This document shows positions 33,370-41,381 of a stretch of DNA of 64,000 bases, piece by piece (position 1 is the stretch's first letter; every line of letters begins with the position of its first letter). The position numbers were made by a program, and so were the translations under genes. Source of the stretch: an uncultured Faecalibacterium sp. (GTDB lineage: Bacteria; Bacillota; Clostridia; Oscillospirales; Ruminococcaceae); contig CAKTGQ010000006.1 in the NCBI GenBank assembly GCA_934561555.1, positions 61,075-125,074 on the forward strand, read 5' to 3'. The notes beneath the pieces are model-generated. The model worked only from the letters and a program-made list of their open reading frames with translations. It had not been told where the DNA came from and did no database searches.

Positions 33370-34788
33370 ATGTCCATTACCCTTGAGCAGCTCTCTGCCC
33401 GGATGCGGCAGGGCGAGCAGGTGCCGCTGCGCCACACCGCACAGGTGGCGCTGACGCTGAGCATCCCATCCATTTTGCAACAGATCGTAGTTACCGCCAT
33501 GGAGTACATCGACGCAGCCATGGTGGGGCATATCGGCGCCGCCGCAACAGCCTCCATTGGCATCGTCAGTTCCAGCACATGGCTGCTGCACGGGATGCTG
33601 GCGGGGCTGTGCATGGCGTTTTCCATTCAGGTGGCGCAGTATCTGGGCGCAGACCGCCAGCAGGACGCCCGGGGTGTTTTGCGGCAGTCCATGCTGTTCA
33701 ATCTGGTGGTGGGGCTTGCCGCAGCGGCCTTCGGCGTGGGCATCAGCCGGTTTCTGCCCGGTTGGCTGGGCGCAGACACGGCGCTGCAGGCAAACGCCTC
33801 GGCCTATTTTGCCATCTGGTCGGCTTCCCTGCCCTTCATCATGGCTATGGGCACCTACGCCGCCATGCTGCGCTCCACCGGCGATGCCCTGACCCCCGGC
33901 CTGATCAGCGTGTTCTCCTGCGTGTTGGATATCATCTTCAACTTTTTCCTCATCAACCCCACGCGGGAAATGACGGTGTTCGGTCAAAACCTCACGGTCT
34001 GGGGTCTGGGCTGGGGCGTACCGGGCGCGGCGCTGGGCACAGCCCTTGCCAACGCCGTGGGCGGCACATTAGCGCTGGGCGTTCTGCTGCTGCGGGACGG
34101 CCCGCTGTGCATCCGCAAGCCCGGCGCGTGGCGCATTACCCGCGCCTGCCTGCACAACGTGTGGAAGGTGGGCGCACCGCTGGCGGCAGAGCGCGCCGCT
34201 CTGTCCTCGGCACAGGTGCTGCTGGTGCGCATCGTGTCCGGGCTGGGCACGACCGCCATTGCCGCCAACAGTCTGGGTGTCAGCGCCGAGAGCCTGTGTT
34301 ACATGGCGGGCTACGGCATTCAGGACGCCGCCCTTGCGCTGGTGGGACAGGCCGTGGGCGCAAACCGCCGGGACATGGCAAAGCGCTTTGCATGGCTGTG
34401 CACCGCCATGGGCATGGGCATCATGGCATTGACCGGCGTGGGGCTTTATGTGTTTGCCCCGCAGCTGATGGGCATTTTTACCGCCGACGCCGCCGTCATT
34501 GCGCTGGGCGCGCGGGTGCTGCGCATCGAAGCCTTTGCCGAGCCCATGTTCGGGGCAAGCATCGTGGCCAGCGGCTCCATGCAGGGCGCGGGCGACAGTA
34601 CCGGCTGCTTTGTGCTGAACCTTATCAGCATGTGGGGCGTGCGGCTGACCTTGGCTGTTCTGCTGGCTCCCCGCTTTGGGCTGGTGGGCGTATGGGCAGC
34701 CATGTGCGCGGAGCTTTGCACCCGCGGCGCACTGTTTTTGCTGCGCATGGCGCGAGGCAAATGGCTGGATAAAGGCGCGCTGGCGTAA
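33370..34788 (+). CDS. MATE family multidrug/Na+ efflux transporter
   Basis: A protein of 472 aa, start behind AGGAGG. Twelve hydrophobic segments in two halves with the MATE features 'IPSILQQIVVTAMEYIDAAMVGHIG' at the N-terminus and 'SLGVSAESLCYMAGYGIQDAA' in the second half. It exports cationic compounds or metabolites using an ion gradient. Substrate cannot be told. Single gene between a promoter and a terminator. Confidence 0.93.
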   Translation: MSITLEQLSARMRQGEQVPLRHTAQVALTLSIPSILQQIVVTAMEYIDAAMVGHIGAAATASIGIVSSSTWLLHGMLAGLCMAFSIQVAQYLGADRQQDARGVLRQSMLFNLVVGLAAAAFGVGISRFLPGWLGADTALQANASAYFAIWSASLPFIMAMGTYAAMLRSTGDALTPGLISVFSCVLDIIFNFFLINPTREMTVFGQNLTVWGLGWGVPGAALGTALANAVGGTLALGVLLLRDGPLCIRKPGAWRITRACLHNVWKVGAPLAAERAALSSAQVLLVRIVSGLGTTAIAANSLGVSAESLCYMAGYGIQDAALALVGQAVGANRRDMAKRFAWLCTAMGMGIMALTGVGLYVFAPQLMGIFTADAAVIALGARVLRIEAFAEPMFGASIVASGSMQGAGDSTGCFVLNLISMWGVRLTLAVLLAPRFGLVGVWAAMCAELCTRGALFLLRMARGKWLDKGALA

Positions 34789-34805
34789 AGTTTTTATAAA
34801 TTCAA

Positions 34806-34840
34806 AGAGCCGGAAAGTCCGCGGACTTTCCGGCTCTCTT
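34806..34840. terminator. bidirectional terminator between MATE gene and ribU
   Basis: A 14-bp perfect stem (34806-34819 with 34824-34837), loop CGCG. It shares its core with the folD terminator. Confidence 0.85.
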
Positions 34841-34851
34841 GTTTCAGCAGC

Positions 34852-35451
34852 TTACTTGCGGCCGTGCAGGATGGGAGACAGGGGCTTATAGATCAGCAGG
34901 CACAGCACGGCGTCCAGCAGACCCTTGACCAGCGTGAAGGGCATATTGAAGATCACAAGGCACTTAATCAGGCTGTCGGCAGAGGGCAGGATAGCCTGAT
35001 ACATCCCCAGAATGGCTTCCAGCGGCATGTGATAGAACTGCACATAGGCCGGGTAGGTGATGAAGTAGTTGGAGGGCACGCTGAACACCGCCATGGCGGC
35101 AGCACCGGCGATGGCACCCAGAATAGCGGTCTTGCGGCTCTTGCTGCGCTTGTAGACAAAGCCCGCCACAGCGGAGAACACAGCGCCCAGCATAAAGTTG
35201 CACAGCTCACCCACGCAGGCGGTAGAGGTGCCCTTGATGATGATGTGCAGCAGGTTCTTCATAAAGCTGATGACCACGCCGTACACCGGACCCAGTGCAA
35301 AGGCACCCAGCAGGGCGGGCAGGTCGGAGAAGTCCATCTTAACGAAGGACGGGATGAGCATCGGCAGCGGGAACTCGATGAACATCAGGATAAAGGCGAC
35401 CGCGCTGAGCATGGCAGCAACGGTCAGGTTGTGGGTGGTATTCTTTTTCAT
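34852..35451 (-). CDS. ribU: riboflavin ECF transporter S component RibU
   Basis: A protein of 199 aa, start at 35451 behind GGGGAGG. About six hydrophobic segments; 'PSFVKMDFSDLPALLGAFALGP' and 'LLHIIIKGTSTACVGEL' are typical of RibU. It binds riboflavin and works with a shared energy-coupling module encoded elsewhere. An FMN riboswitch with terminator sits in its leader, which confirms the substrate. Confidence 0.96.
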   Translation of the reverse strand: MKKNTTHNLTVAAMLSAVAFILMFIEFPLPMLIPSFVKMDFSDLPALLGAFALGPVYGVVISFMKNLLHIIIKGTSTACVGELCNFMLGAVFSAVAGFVYKRSKSRKTAILGAIAGAAAMAVFSVPSNYFITYPAYVQFYHMPLEAILGMYQAILPSADSLIKCLVIFNMPFTLVKGLLDAVLCLLIYKPLSPILHGRK

Positions 35452-35535
35452 GGTAGTTGTCCTCCCCGGGGTATACGCCCCGTTCAAATTTGTTCGGAAA
35501 GCCCTTTTCGCGCTGGATCGAACCGGAAAGACAAA

Positions 35536-35577
35536 CCAAAAAGCGCCCTGCTGCAACCAAAAACTGCAACAGGGCGC
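35536..35577 (-). terminator. riboswitch expression-platform terminator
   Basis: Minus strand: 13-bp stem (35543-35555 with 35565-35577, one mismatch) followed by TTTTTGGTTT. It lies between FMN aptamer and ribU, as expected of a transcription-terminating riboswitch. Confidence 0.85.
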
Positions 35578-35596
35578 ACAGACGCAATTTGCCTGC

Positions 35597-35709
35597 CGTT
35601 TCTTGCATCCGGACTATACCGTTGGTCCCGGAGTTGCACCGGGTCAGCACCCTTGCGGGTGGTCGCGGACTTTACCGCCAGTGGGGAATTGCACCCCGCC
35701 CTGAAACGA
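35597..35709 (-). promoter_or_regulatory. FMN riboswitch (RFN element)
   Basis: On the minus strand the conserved parts run in order: 'CAGGGCGGGGTGCAATTCCC', 'ACTGGCGGTAAAGTC', a variable hairpin, 'GGTGCAACTCCGGGACCAAC', then 'AGTCCGGATGCAAGAAACG' at the 3' end. FMN binding would favour the downstream terminator and shut off ribU. Confidence 0.96.
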
Positions 35710-35811
35710 ACTTTCTGACCAAGAGTATAGCGCGGCCGGGCGGCGCTGTCAAGCCCCCTTTCCAAAAAGTTTGCGCATTTTTTATCAAAGTGCATTTTCA
35801 CCTTTCTTTCC

Positions 35812-35840
35812 TTGCCCCGGGCGGCAGAGTATGCTATTAT
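35812..35840 (+). promoter_or_regulatory. promoter of the mscS-like gene
   Basis: TTGCCC (35812-35817), 17-nt spacer, TATTAT (35835-35840). Confidence 0.75.
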
Positions 35841-35874
35841 AAAATGCGTTGTGAAAAAACACAGGAGGTTTTCC

Positions 35875-36966
35875 ATGATTTTCTCGATCCGTAACCTTGG
35901 CTTCGAGCTGGGCTCGCTGCTGCTGGAGGGCTGGGCAGCCTTTGCCGCCCGGGTGGTATGCGCAGCGCTGCTGCTGGTGCTTGGCTGGCTGGCGCGGCAG
36001 CTTTTGTCCCGTAAGGTGTGCCCTGCCCTGCTGCGCCGCAGCTGGCGGCTGGCAGGTACGCCCATTCTGCTGCGCAGCTTTGCCGTGCCGGTGCAGAGGC
36101 TCACCCTTGCAGCGTTCATTTATGCCGCAGCAGCCAGCCTGCCGTGGGCAATTGCCGGCGTGAGCAAGTTTCTGCTCATGGTCTTTGAACTTGCCGCCAC
36201 CTATTTTGTGTGTCAGGGGCTGTACGCCGCCGCCGATATCACCGACCTTTTGCTGGCGAACTGCGGCGAGGAGGTGCGCGCCAACCGCACCCTGACCACC
36301 CTGCTGAACAAGGTATACAAAATTTTCATCGTGGTGCTGGGCGTTATGACCATGGCACAGGAGACCGGCCTGCCGGTGGGCAGTATCGTAGCCAGCGCGG
36401 GTCTTGCCGGTCTGACCATCTCTCTGGCGGCGCAGGACAGCGCCAAAAACCTGTTCAGCGGGCTGGTTATTCTGCTGGACCGTCCGTTTTCCATCGGCGA
36501 CTGGATCACCGTGGGCGATGTTTCCGGCGAGGTGGTGGACATCAACTTCCGCTCCACCAAAGTCCGTGCACTGGATAACTCGGTGTACATCCTGACGAAC
36601 AGCACGGTCAGCTCTGCCACCATCAACAACGGCACCCTGCGCAACAAGCGGCTGTACCGCTTTACCCTCGGGGTCACCTACGACACCACCCGTCCCCAGC
36701 TGGAACAGCTGATGGCAGACCTGACCGCCATGCTCACGGCCAGCCCCTACACCTACGAGGACTCGGTGCTGGTCAAGCTGAACGGCTTTGGGGCTTCCAG
36801 CATCGACCTGCTGGTTTCCGCCTACCTGCGCACTGCCGACACCACCCGCTTTTTGCAGATGCAGAACGACTTGAACCTCGACCTGATGGACGTGATGCAG
36901 AAAAACGGCGTGGACTTCGCCTTCCCCTCCACCACCGTGTATCTGGAAAAGAACAGCGAAAACTAA
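35875..36966 (+). CDS. MscS-family mechanosensitive channel
   Basis: A protein of 363 aa, start at ATG 35875 behind AGGAGG. Four to five N-terminal hydrophobic segments; the pore helix and beta domain show 'IVASAGLAGLTISLAAQDSAKNLFSG' and 'RPFSIGDWITVGDVSGEVVDI', the classic MscS signature. It opens on membrane tension to release solutes at osmotic downshock. Single gene with own promoter and terminator-like hairpin. Confidence 0.95.
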   Translation: MIFSIRNLGFELGSLLLEGWAAFAARVVCAALLLVLGWLARQLLSRKVCPALLRRSWRLAGTPILLRSFAVPVQRLTLAAFIYAAAASLPWAIAGVSKFLLMVFELAATYFVCQGLYAAADITDLLLANCGEEVRANRTLTTLLNKVYKIFIVVLGVMTMAQETGLPVGSIVASAGLAGLTISLAAQDSAKNLFSGLVILLDRPFSIGDWITVGDVSGEVVDINFRSTKVRALDNSVYILTNSTVSSATINNGTLRNKRLYRFTLGVTYDTTRPQLEQLMADLTAMLTASPYTYEDSVLVKLNGFGASSIDLLVSAYLRTADTTRFLQMQNDLNLDLMDVMQKNGVDFAFPSTTVYLEKNSEN

Positions 36967-36993
36967 AAAACGGAAGTCTATTTCTATTTCATA

Positions 36994-37021
36994 TTTGCCG
37001 CGGCCCACAGGCCGCGGCAAA
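36994..37021 (+). terminator. hairpin after mscS-like gene
   Basis: An 11-bp perfect GC-rich stem (36994-37004 with 37011-37021) followed by CGCATTTTC. The T-run is weak. Confidence 0.55.
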
Positions 37022-37059
37022 CGCATTTTCACGGACTAAATCAAAGAGCGCCGGTTTTA

Positions 37060-37090
37060 TTGTAAAAATCAGGCGCTTTTGCCCTATAAT
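37060..37090 (+). promoter_or_regulatory. candidate promoter of the MFS gene
   Basis: TTGTAA and a perfect TATAAT (37085-37090) with a long 19-nt spacer, about 85 nt before the start codon. Confidence 0.5.
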
Positions 37091-37175
37091 TTCCCGTCCG
37101 GTCATGTTATTCTTATAGTGCACCCCCATACACTGCGGGACACGCCATCAAATCATCTGTGGAGGAATCGTTCCC

Positions 37176-38336
37176 ATGACACAGCTTTTGCTGCCTATTA
37201 TTTACCTAGCTTTTATCAGCCTTGGTCTGCCGGATTCCCTGCTGGGGTCGGCATGGCCCACCATGTACCCCCAGCTGGGCGTCCCATTCTCCTACGCGGG
37301 CATCCTGTCCATGATCATCTCGCTGGGCACCATCGTTTCCAGCCTGAACAGCGACCGGCTCACCCGGGCGCTGGGCACGGGCAAAGTGACCGCCCTCAGC
37401 GTAGGTATGACCGCTGCGGCACTGTTCGGTTTCTCGGTCTCCGGCCAGTTCTGGATGCTCTGCCTGTGGGCTGTCCCCTACGGTCTGGGCGCGGGCAGCG
37501 TGGATGCCGCCCTGAACAACTACGTTGCCCTGCATTACGAAAGCCGCCACATGAGCTGGCTGCACTGTATGTGGGGCGTGGGCACCACCATCGGCCCTGT
37601 GGTGATGGGCGCAGCGCTTTCCGGCGGGCTGAGCTGGAACAGCGGTTACCGGTACATCGCCCTGTTCCAGATCGCGCTTACCGCCGTGCTTTTTTGCAGC
37701 CTGCCCCTGTGGCATAAACGCCCGGACGCCGCCCCGGACGGCACCGTGCCCAAGGCGCTGACCCTGCCGCAGGTGTTTGCGCTGCCGGGCGCGAAGGAAG
37801 TGATGCTCTGTTTCTTCTGCTACTGCGCACTGGAGACCACTGCCGGGCTTTGGGCAAGCAGCTACCTGACCCTTGTGCGGCAGGTGCCCGCCCAGACGGC
37901 CGCCAGCTTTGCCAGCCTGTTTTATATCGGCATCACGGTGGGACGGGGCGCCTGCGGCTTTCTGACCTTAAAGCTGAGCGATGACCAGATGATCCGTCTG
38001 GGGTTTGCGGTGCTGGGCGTGGGCATTGCCGCCCTGCTGCTGCCCGGTGCGCAGGTGTTGTCGCTTGCCGGGCTTGTGCTGGTAGGGCTGGGCTGTGCGC
38101 CCATCTACCCCAGCGTCATCCACTCCACCCCGGCGCACTTCGGCGCACAGAATTCTCAGGCCGTCATCGGCGTCCAGATGAGCAGCGCCTACGTGGGTAA
38201 TCTGGTCATGCCGCCGCTGTTCGGTGTGCTCGCCAATAACATCACCCCGGCGCTGTTCCCCTTCTACCTGCTGGTAGTTCTGGTGCTGATGGCGCTGATG
38301 CACCGGCAGCTGGTGCGCAAAACGGCGCACGCATAA
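37176..38336 (+). CDS. major facilitator superfamily permease
   Basis: A protein of 386 aa with twelve hydrophobic segments. 'AFISLGLPDSLLGSAWPTMYPQL' at the N-terminus and 'LHCMWGVGTTIGPVVMG' are typical of the FucP-like sugar/unknown-substrate branch of Firmicute MFS proteins. Start is behind GTGGAGGAATC. Substrate unknown. Single gene ending at a strong convergent terminator. Confidence 0.9.
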   Translation: MTQLLLPIIYLAFISLGLPDSLLGSAWPTMYPQLGVPFSYAGILSMIISLGTIVSSLNSDRLTRALGTGKVTALSVGMTAAALFGFSVSGQFWMLCLWAVPYGLGAGSVDAALNNYVALHYESRHMSWLHCMWGVGTTIGPVVMGAALSGGLSWNSGYRYIALFQIALTAVLFCSLPLWHKRPDAAPDGTVPKALTLPQVFALPGAKEVMLCFFCYCALETTAGLWASSYLTLVRQVPAQTAASFASLFYIGITVGRGACGFLTLKLSDDQMIRLGFAVLGVGIAALLLPGAQVLSLAGLVLVGLGCAPIYPSVIHSTPAHFGAQNSQAVIGVQMSSAYVGNLVMPPLFGVLANNITPALFPFYLLVVLVLMALMHRQLVRKTAHA

Positions 38337-38358
38337 CACAGACTGTTCCGTTACGCAA

Positions 38359-38422
38359 AAAAGCATCTGCAATGGTCGCTTCTGAATGTTTCAGGATAGC
38401 AGCGATTCTTGCAGATGCTTTT
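38359..38422. terminator. bidirectional terminator between MFS and PH-domain genes
   Basis: AAAAGCATCTGCAA (38359-38372) pairs with TTGCAGATGCTTTT (38409-38422), with inner pairing around AGCGATT. Confidence 0.8.
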
Positions 38423-38436
38423 GTTTTCAGTTTCTC

Positions 38437-38814
38437 TTACAAAATGCGGGCGCTGATGGCGTTTGCTACCTGAAACAGGTCTTTCTGCCCGACAAAGCCG
38501 AACTTGGCCTCGTGGCCGTCCGCAAAGCAGACCGTCAGCTGGGACGTCTGCAGCGGGTCACCGAAGCCCGCCGTCTGGATGCCGTAGTGCAGCACCTTGC
38601 GGTAAGGCAGTACAAAAAGCTGCTGCCGCGTGCCCGTGACCCCCTGCATATCCACCATGATGATGCGGTGGCTGGTAAACACCACCTGATCGCGCACCGT
38701 CTTGTACGCGCCCACGATCTGCTCGCCCTCCAACAGCAGGGCGTTGATATTTTTACAGATATCCTTCTCCTGCAGACGGATAAGGTTCTCCATCGGTTTA
38801 TCGCGGAATTCCAT
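38437..38814 (-). CDS. bacterial PH domain protein
   Basis: A protein of 125 aa covering one bPH_1-type domain: 'LLLEGEQIVGAYKTVRDQVVFTSHRIIMVD' and 'LFVLPYRKVLHYGIQTAG', ending in the capping helix 'LFQVANAISARIL'. It is cytoplasmic, with no signal peptide. Members form rings but the role is unknown. Single gene. Confidence 0.9.
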   Translation of the reverse strand: MEFRDKPMENLIRLQEKDICKNINALLLEGEQIVGAYKTVRDQVVFTSHRIIMVDMQGVTGTRQQLFVLPYRKVLHYGIQTAGFGDPLQTSQLTVCFADGHEAKFGFVGQKDLFQVANAISARIL

Positions 38815-38900
38815 AGCAGCGTTCCCCTTTCAGCGTTTTATGGCTCTATTGTAGCATTTCCGCCGCCGGTTGGCAAGACGGCTGTGCAGGGCAAAAAGAA

Positions 38901-38930
38901 AAGACCCGAACCGTTCAAGGTTCAGGTCTT
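38901..38930 (-). terminator. terminator of tRNA-Gly
   Basis: 12-bp stem with one G-U pair and loop TTGAAC, then TTTTCTTTTT on the minus strand, two bases after the tRNA 3' end. Confidence 0.85.
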
Positions 38931-38931
38931 G

Positions 38932-39006
38932 TGGAGCGGGTAATGGGAATCGAACCCACCTCCTCAGCTTGGAAGGCTGATATACTAGCCGATGTACTAT
39001 ACCCGC
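38932..39006 (-). tRNA. tRNA-Gly (UCC)
   Basis: 75 nt with encoded CCA. Acceptor stem GCGGGTA/TACCCGC; anticodon loop CTTCCAA gives TCC. T-arm GGTGGGTTCGATTCCCAT. A promoter with TATAAT lies just upstream and a terminator just downstream, so it is transcribed alone. Confidence 0.95.
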
Positions 39007-39019
39007 AATTGCAGAAAGA

Positions 39020-39048
39020 ATTATACCATAACTTTCCGCAAATGTCCA
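39020..39048 (-). promoter_or_regulatory. promoter of tRNA-Gly
   Basis: Minus-strand TGGACA (39043-39048), 17-nt spacer, TATAAT (39020-39025). Confidence 0.75.
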
Positions 39049-39135
39049 GCATGAATTTAGTGGTTGCAAAGCTGCAAACGCTTTGCAGCCTGTCCCCTGT
39101 GAGCGGGAGCGGCATTTGTACATTTTGCCATCCTC

Positions 39136-39262
39136 GCCCTCTCAGTCTTTGCTTCGCAAGTCCAGCTCTCCCAAAGGGAGAGCCAAGAGCACTACCGGAA
39201 ACTTCCTCATTACGCCTAATGGCTCGGCCCCCCAAGGGGCGCCTTTTGGCACTGCCGTAAGA
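39136..39262. repeat. probable dispersed intergenic repeat between two tRNAs
   Basis: The stretch begins GCCCTCTCAGTC, contains the inverted repeat GCTCTCCC-AAA-GGGAGAGC (39165-39183), then ACTACCGGAAACTTC and a second GC-rich inverted segment CCCCCCAAGGGGCGCC. This layout (GCCCTCTCAG... GGGAGAGCC ... GGAAACTTC) is one I associate with abundant intergenic repeats in Faecalibacterium-type genomes. It encodes nothing. Only one copy is in this window. Confidence 0.6.
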
Positions 39263-39275
39263 GACACGCAAACAA

Positions 39276-39307
39276 AAAAGCACTGCACATCTCTGTGCAG
39301 TGCTTTT
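39276..39307 (-). terminator. terminator of tRNA-Ala
   Basis: 10-bp stem AGCACTGCAC/GTGCAGTGCT extended by A-T pairs, loop of 6 nt, T-run on the minus strand. Confidence 0.85.
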
Positions 39308-39312
39308 CTTTC

Positions 39313-39388
<76 letters not shown>

Positions 39389-39421
39389 AAATGTTTGGCC
39401 TCGTGCCTGACGACATGGGTT

Positions 39422-39450
39422 ATTATACCAGCCGGAGTGACGCTTGTCAA
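39422..39450 (-). promoter_or_regulatory. promoter of tRNA-Ala
   Basis: Minus-strand TTGACA (39445-39450), exactly 17 nt, TATAAT (39422-39427): full consensus. Confidence 0.9.
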
Positions 39451-39559
39451 CGGTTTTTTATAAAAATTTATTCTCTTTTTTCAGCGGCGCAGTGCACCCG
39501 GGAGCTTTTGACGCAGCTGCGTTTTTCCCGGGGCTGCTCTGCTGCAAAAGGCTGCTGCA

Positions 39560-41167
39560 TTACCTGTCCCATTTGTCGCACAGGGCGTTGATCTGGTCGG
39601 CAAATTTTGCCAGATCCTTATTTGCGCCGCCCTCGTTGTGCTCGATGACCCGCAGCAGGCGCTTGCCGGCGCTGAGCAGCCGCTGGAACACGGTAGCGGC
39701 GCGGTTTGCACCCTCACCTGTCCTCTGCTCTACGCGGACCTTCGTGCCCTCCTGCAGGCAGACTGCACCCTCGGCACCGATGGCCCACTGCGCACCGTTG
39801 TAGGGTGCACAGGCGGTAAAACCCTGCTCGGTCAGAGTGTCCACAAAGCGGTTCTCCACCTCGTCCTCGCCGTGGATCACGAACACCCGCCGGGGCTTTT
39901 CCGTAAAGGCGTTCACCCAGCGCAGCAGACCGTCCTTGTCGGCGTGGCCGGACATTCCGGTCAGCTGACAGATCTCCGCCTTTACCTCAATGGGCTCGCC
40001 GAACAGTTTGACCGAGTCTGTCCCCTCGATGAGGGTTCGTCCCAAGGTGCCCACAGCCTGAAAGCCCACGAACAGGATGGTGCATTCCGGCCGCCACAGG
40101 TTGTGCTTGAGGTGGTGGCGGATGCGTCCGGCTTCGCACATACCGCTGGCGGAAAGGATGACCTTGGGCGTGCGGTCGGTGTTGATCATGCGGGAGTCGT
40201 CGCTGGTCACGCTGATGCGCAGCCCCGGCACGTTGATGGGGTCGATACCCTTTTCCAGCAGAGCGCGGGTCTGGGCGTCAAAGCAGTCGGGGTCTGTATC
40301 CCGGAAGATGCGGGTGGCTTCGGTGGCCAGCGGGCTGTCGATGTAGACCGGGAAGTTGCCGTGCCCCTTGACCAGTCCTTTTTCCTTGATCTCCCGCAGA
40401 AAATACAGCATCTCCTGCGTGCGTCCCACCGCAAAGCTGGGCACTACCACGTTGCCGCCCCGGTCAAAGGTGCGCTGCAAAATTTTTGCCAGCTCTGCCA
40501 CATAGTCCGGCCGGGGGTCGTGGTTGCGGTCGCCGTAGGTGGACTCCATGAACACATAGTCCGCCTGCTGGATATAGGTGGGGTCTTTGATGATGGGCTG
40601 CTCCAGATTGCCGATATCGCCGGAGAACACCAGCTTTGTGGTGGTGCTGCCCTCGGTGATCCACAGCTCGATGCTGGCAGAGCCCAGCAGGTGTCCCACG
40701 TCCACAAAGCGTGCCTCGATGCCCGGGGCAAGCTCAATGCGCTTGTCGTACTCCACACCCCGGAACAGGCGGCAGGCGGCTTCGGCATCCTGTATGGTGT
40801 ACATGGGCTCTACCGGCTCTGCGCCGGAGCGCTTGCCCTTGCGGTTCTTCCACTCGGCTTCAAATTCCTGGATATGCGCCGAGTCCCGCAGCATGATGCC
40901 GCACAGCTCCACCGTTGGGATGGTGGCGTAGATCCTGCCCCGGAAGCCGTTGTGCGCCAGCAGCGGCAAGAGGCCGGTATGGTCGATATGGGCATGGGTG
41001 ATGAGCACAAAGTCGATCTCGCCGGGGGCTACGGGCAGGGGCTGGTTTTCGTACACATTTTTACCCTGCTCCATGCCGTAGTCGATGAGAAACCGCTGCC
41101 CTGCCGCTTCCAGCATGGTGCAGCTGCCGGTCACCTCGTGGTTCGCGCCTAAAAATGTCAGCTTCAA
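39560..41167 (-). CDS. MBL-fold beta-CASP RNA-processing-type hydrolase
   Basis: A protein of 535 aa starting with TTG at 41167 behind GGAGGTG. Metallo-beta-lactamase motif 'THAHIDHTG', 'GHLLGSASIEL', then beta-CASP features 'ESTYGDRNHD', 'VPSFAVGRTQEML', 'SASGMCEAGRI' and 'LTGMSGHADKDG', as in CPSF-73-like bacterial exonuclease proteins. Residues beyond about 455 form an extra C-terminal tail. It is probably an RNA-degrading metal enzyme, although the substrate is not shown. It is a single gene between tRNA-Ala and bipA. Confidence 0.88.
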   Translation of the reverse strand: MKLTFLGANHEVTGSCTMLEAAGQRFLIDYGMEQGKNVYENQPLPVAPGEIDFVLITHAHIDHTGLLPLLAHNGFRGRIYATIPTVELCGIMLRDSAHIQEFEAEWKNRKGKRSGAEPVEPMYTIQDAEAACRLFRGVEYDKRIELAPGIEARFVDVGHLLGSASIELWITEGSTTTKLVFSGDIGNLEQPIIKDPTYIQQADYVFMESTYGDRNHDPRPDYVAELAKILQRTFDRGGNVVVPSFAVGRTQEMLYFLREIKEKGLVKGHGNFPVYIDSPLATEATRIFRDTDPDCFDAQTRALLEKGIDPINVPGLRISVTSDDSRMINTDRTPKVILSASGMCEAGRIRHHLKHNLWRPECTILFVGFQAVGTLGRTLIEGTDSVKLFGEPIEVKAEICQLTGMSGHADKDGLLRWVNAFTEKPRRVFVIHGEDEVENRFVDTLTEQGFTACAPYNGAQWAIGAEGAVCLQEGTKVRVEQRTGEGANRAATVFQRLLSAGKRLLRVIEHNEGGANKDLAKFADQINALCDKWDR

Positions 41168-41290
41168 TGCAAAACACCTCCGGTTCGTTTTATGGCTTTA
41201 GTATAGCATATTTTTAAGGTACACGCCGCACAAATCTGCGGGAAGTTTGCGGGCATAATGCCGAATTGCAGAAAAAATTTTTATACAATC

Positions 41291-41318
41291 TTGACAAACC
41301 ACCCCGTTCTGTTATAAA
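41291..41318 (+). promoter_or_regulatory. promoter of bipA
   Basis: TTGACA (41291-41296), 16-nt spacer, TATAAA (41313-41318), about 60 nt before the start codon. Confidence 0.75.
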
Positions 41319-41381
41319 CTTAGGTTTGTATGACGTTCGTTCGTATTTTATGAGTCTTTTCAAATAGAGAGGTAGAAATTT

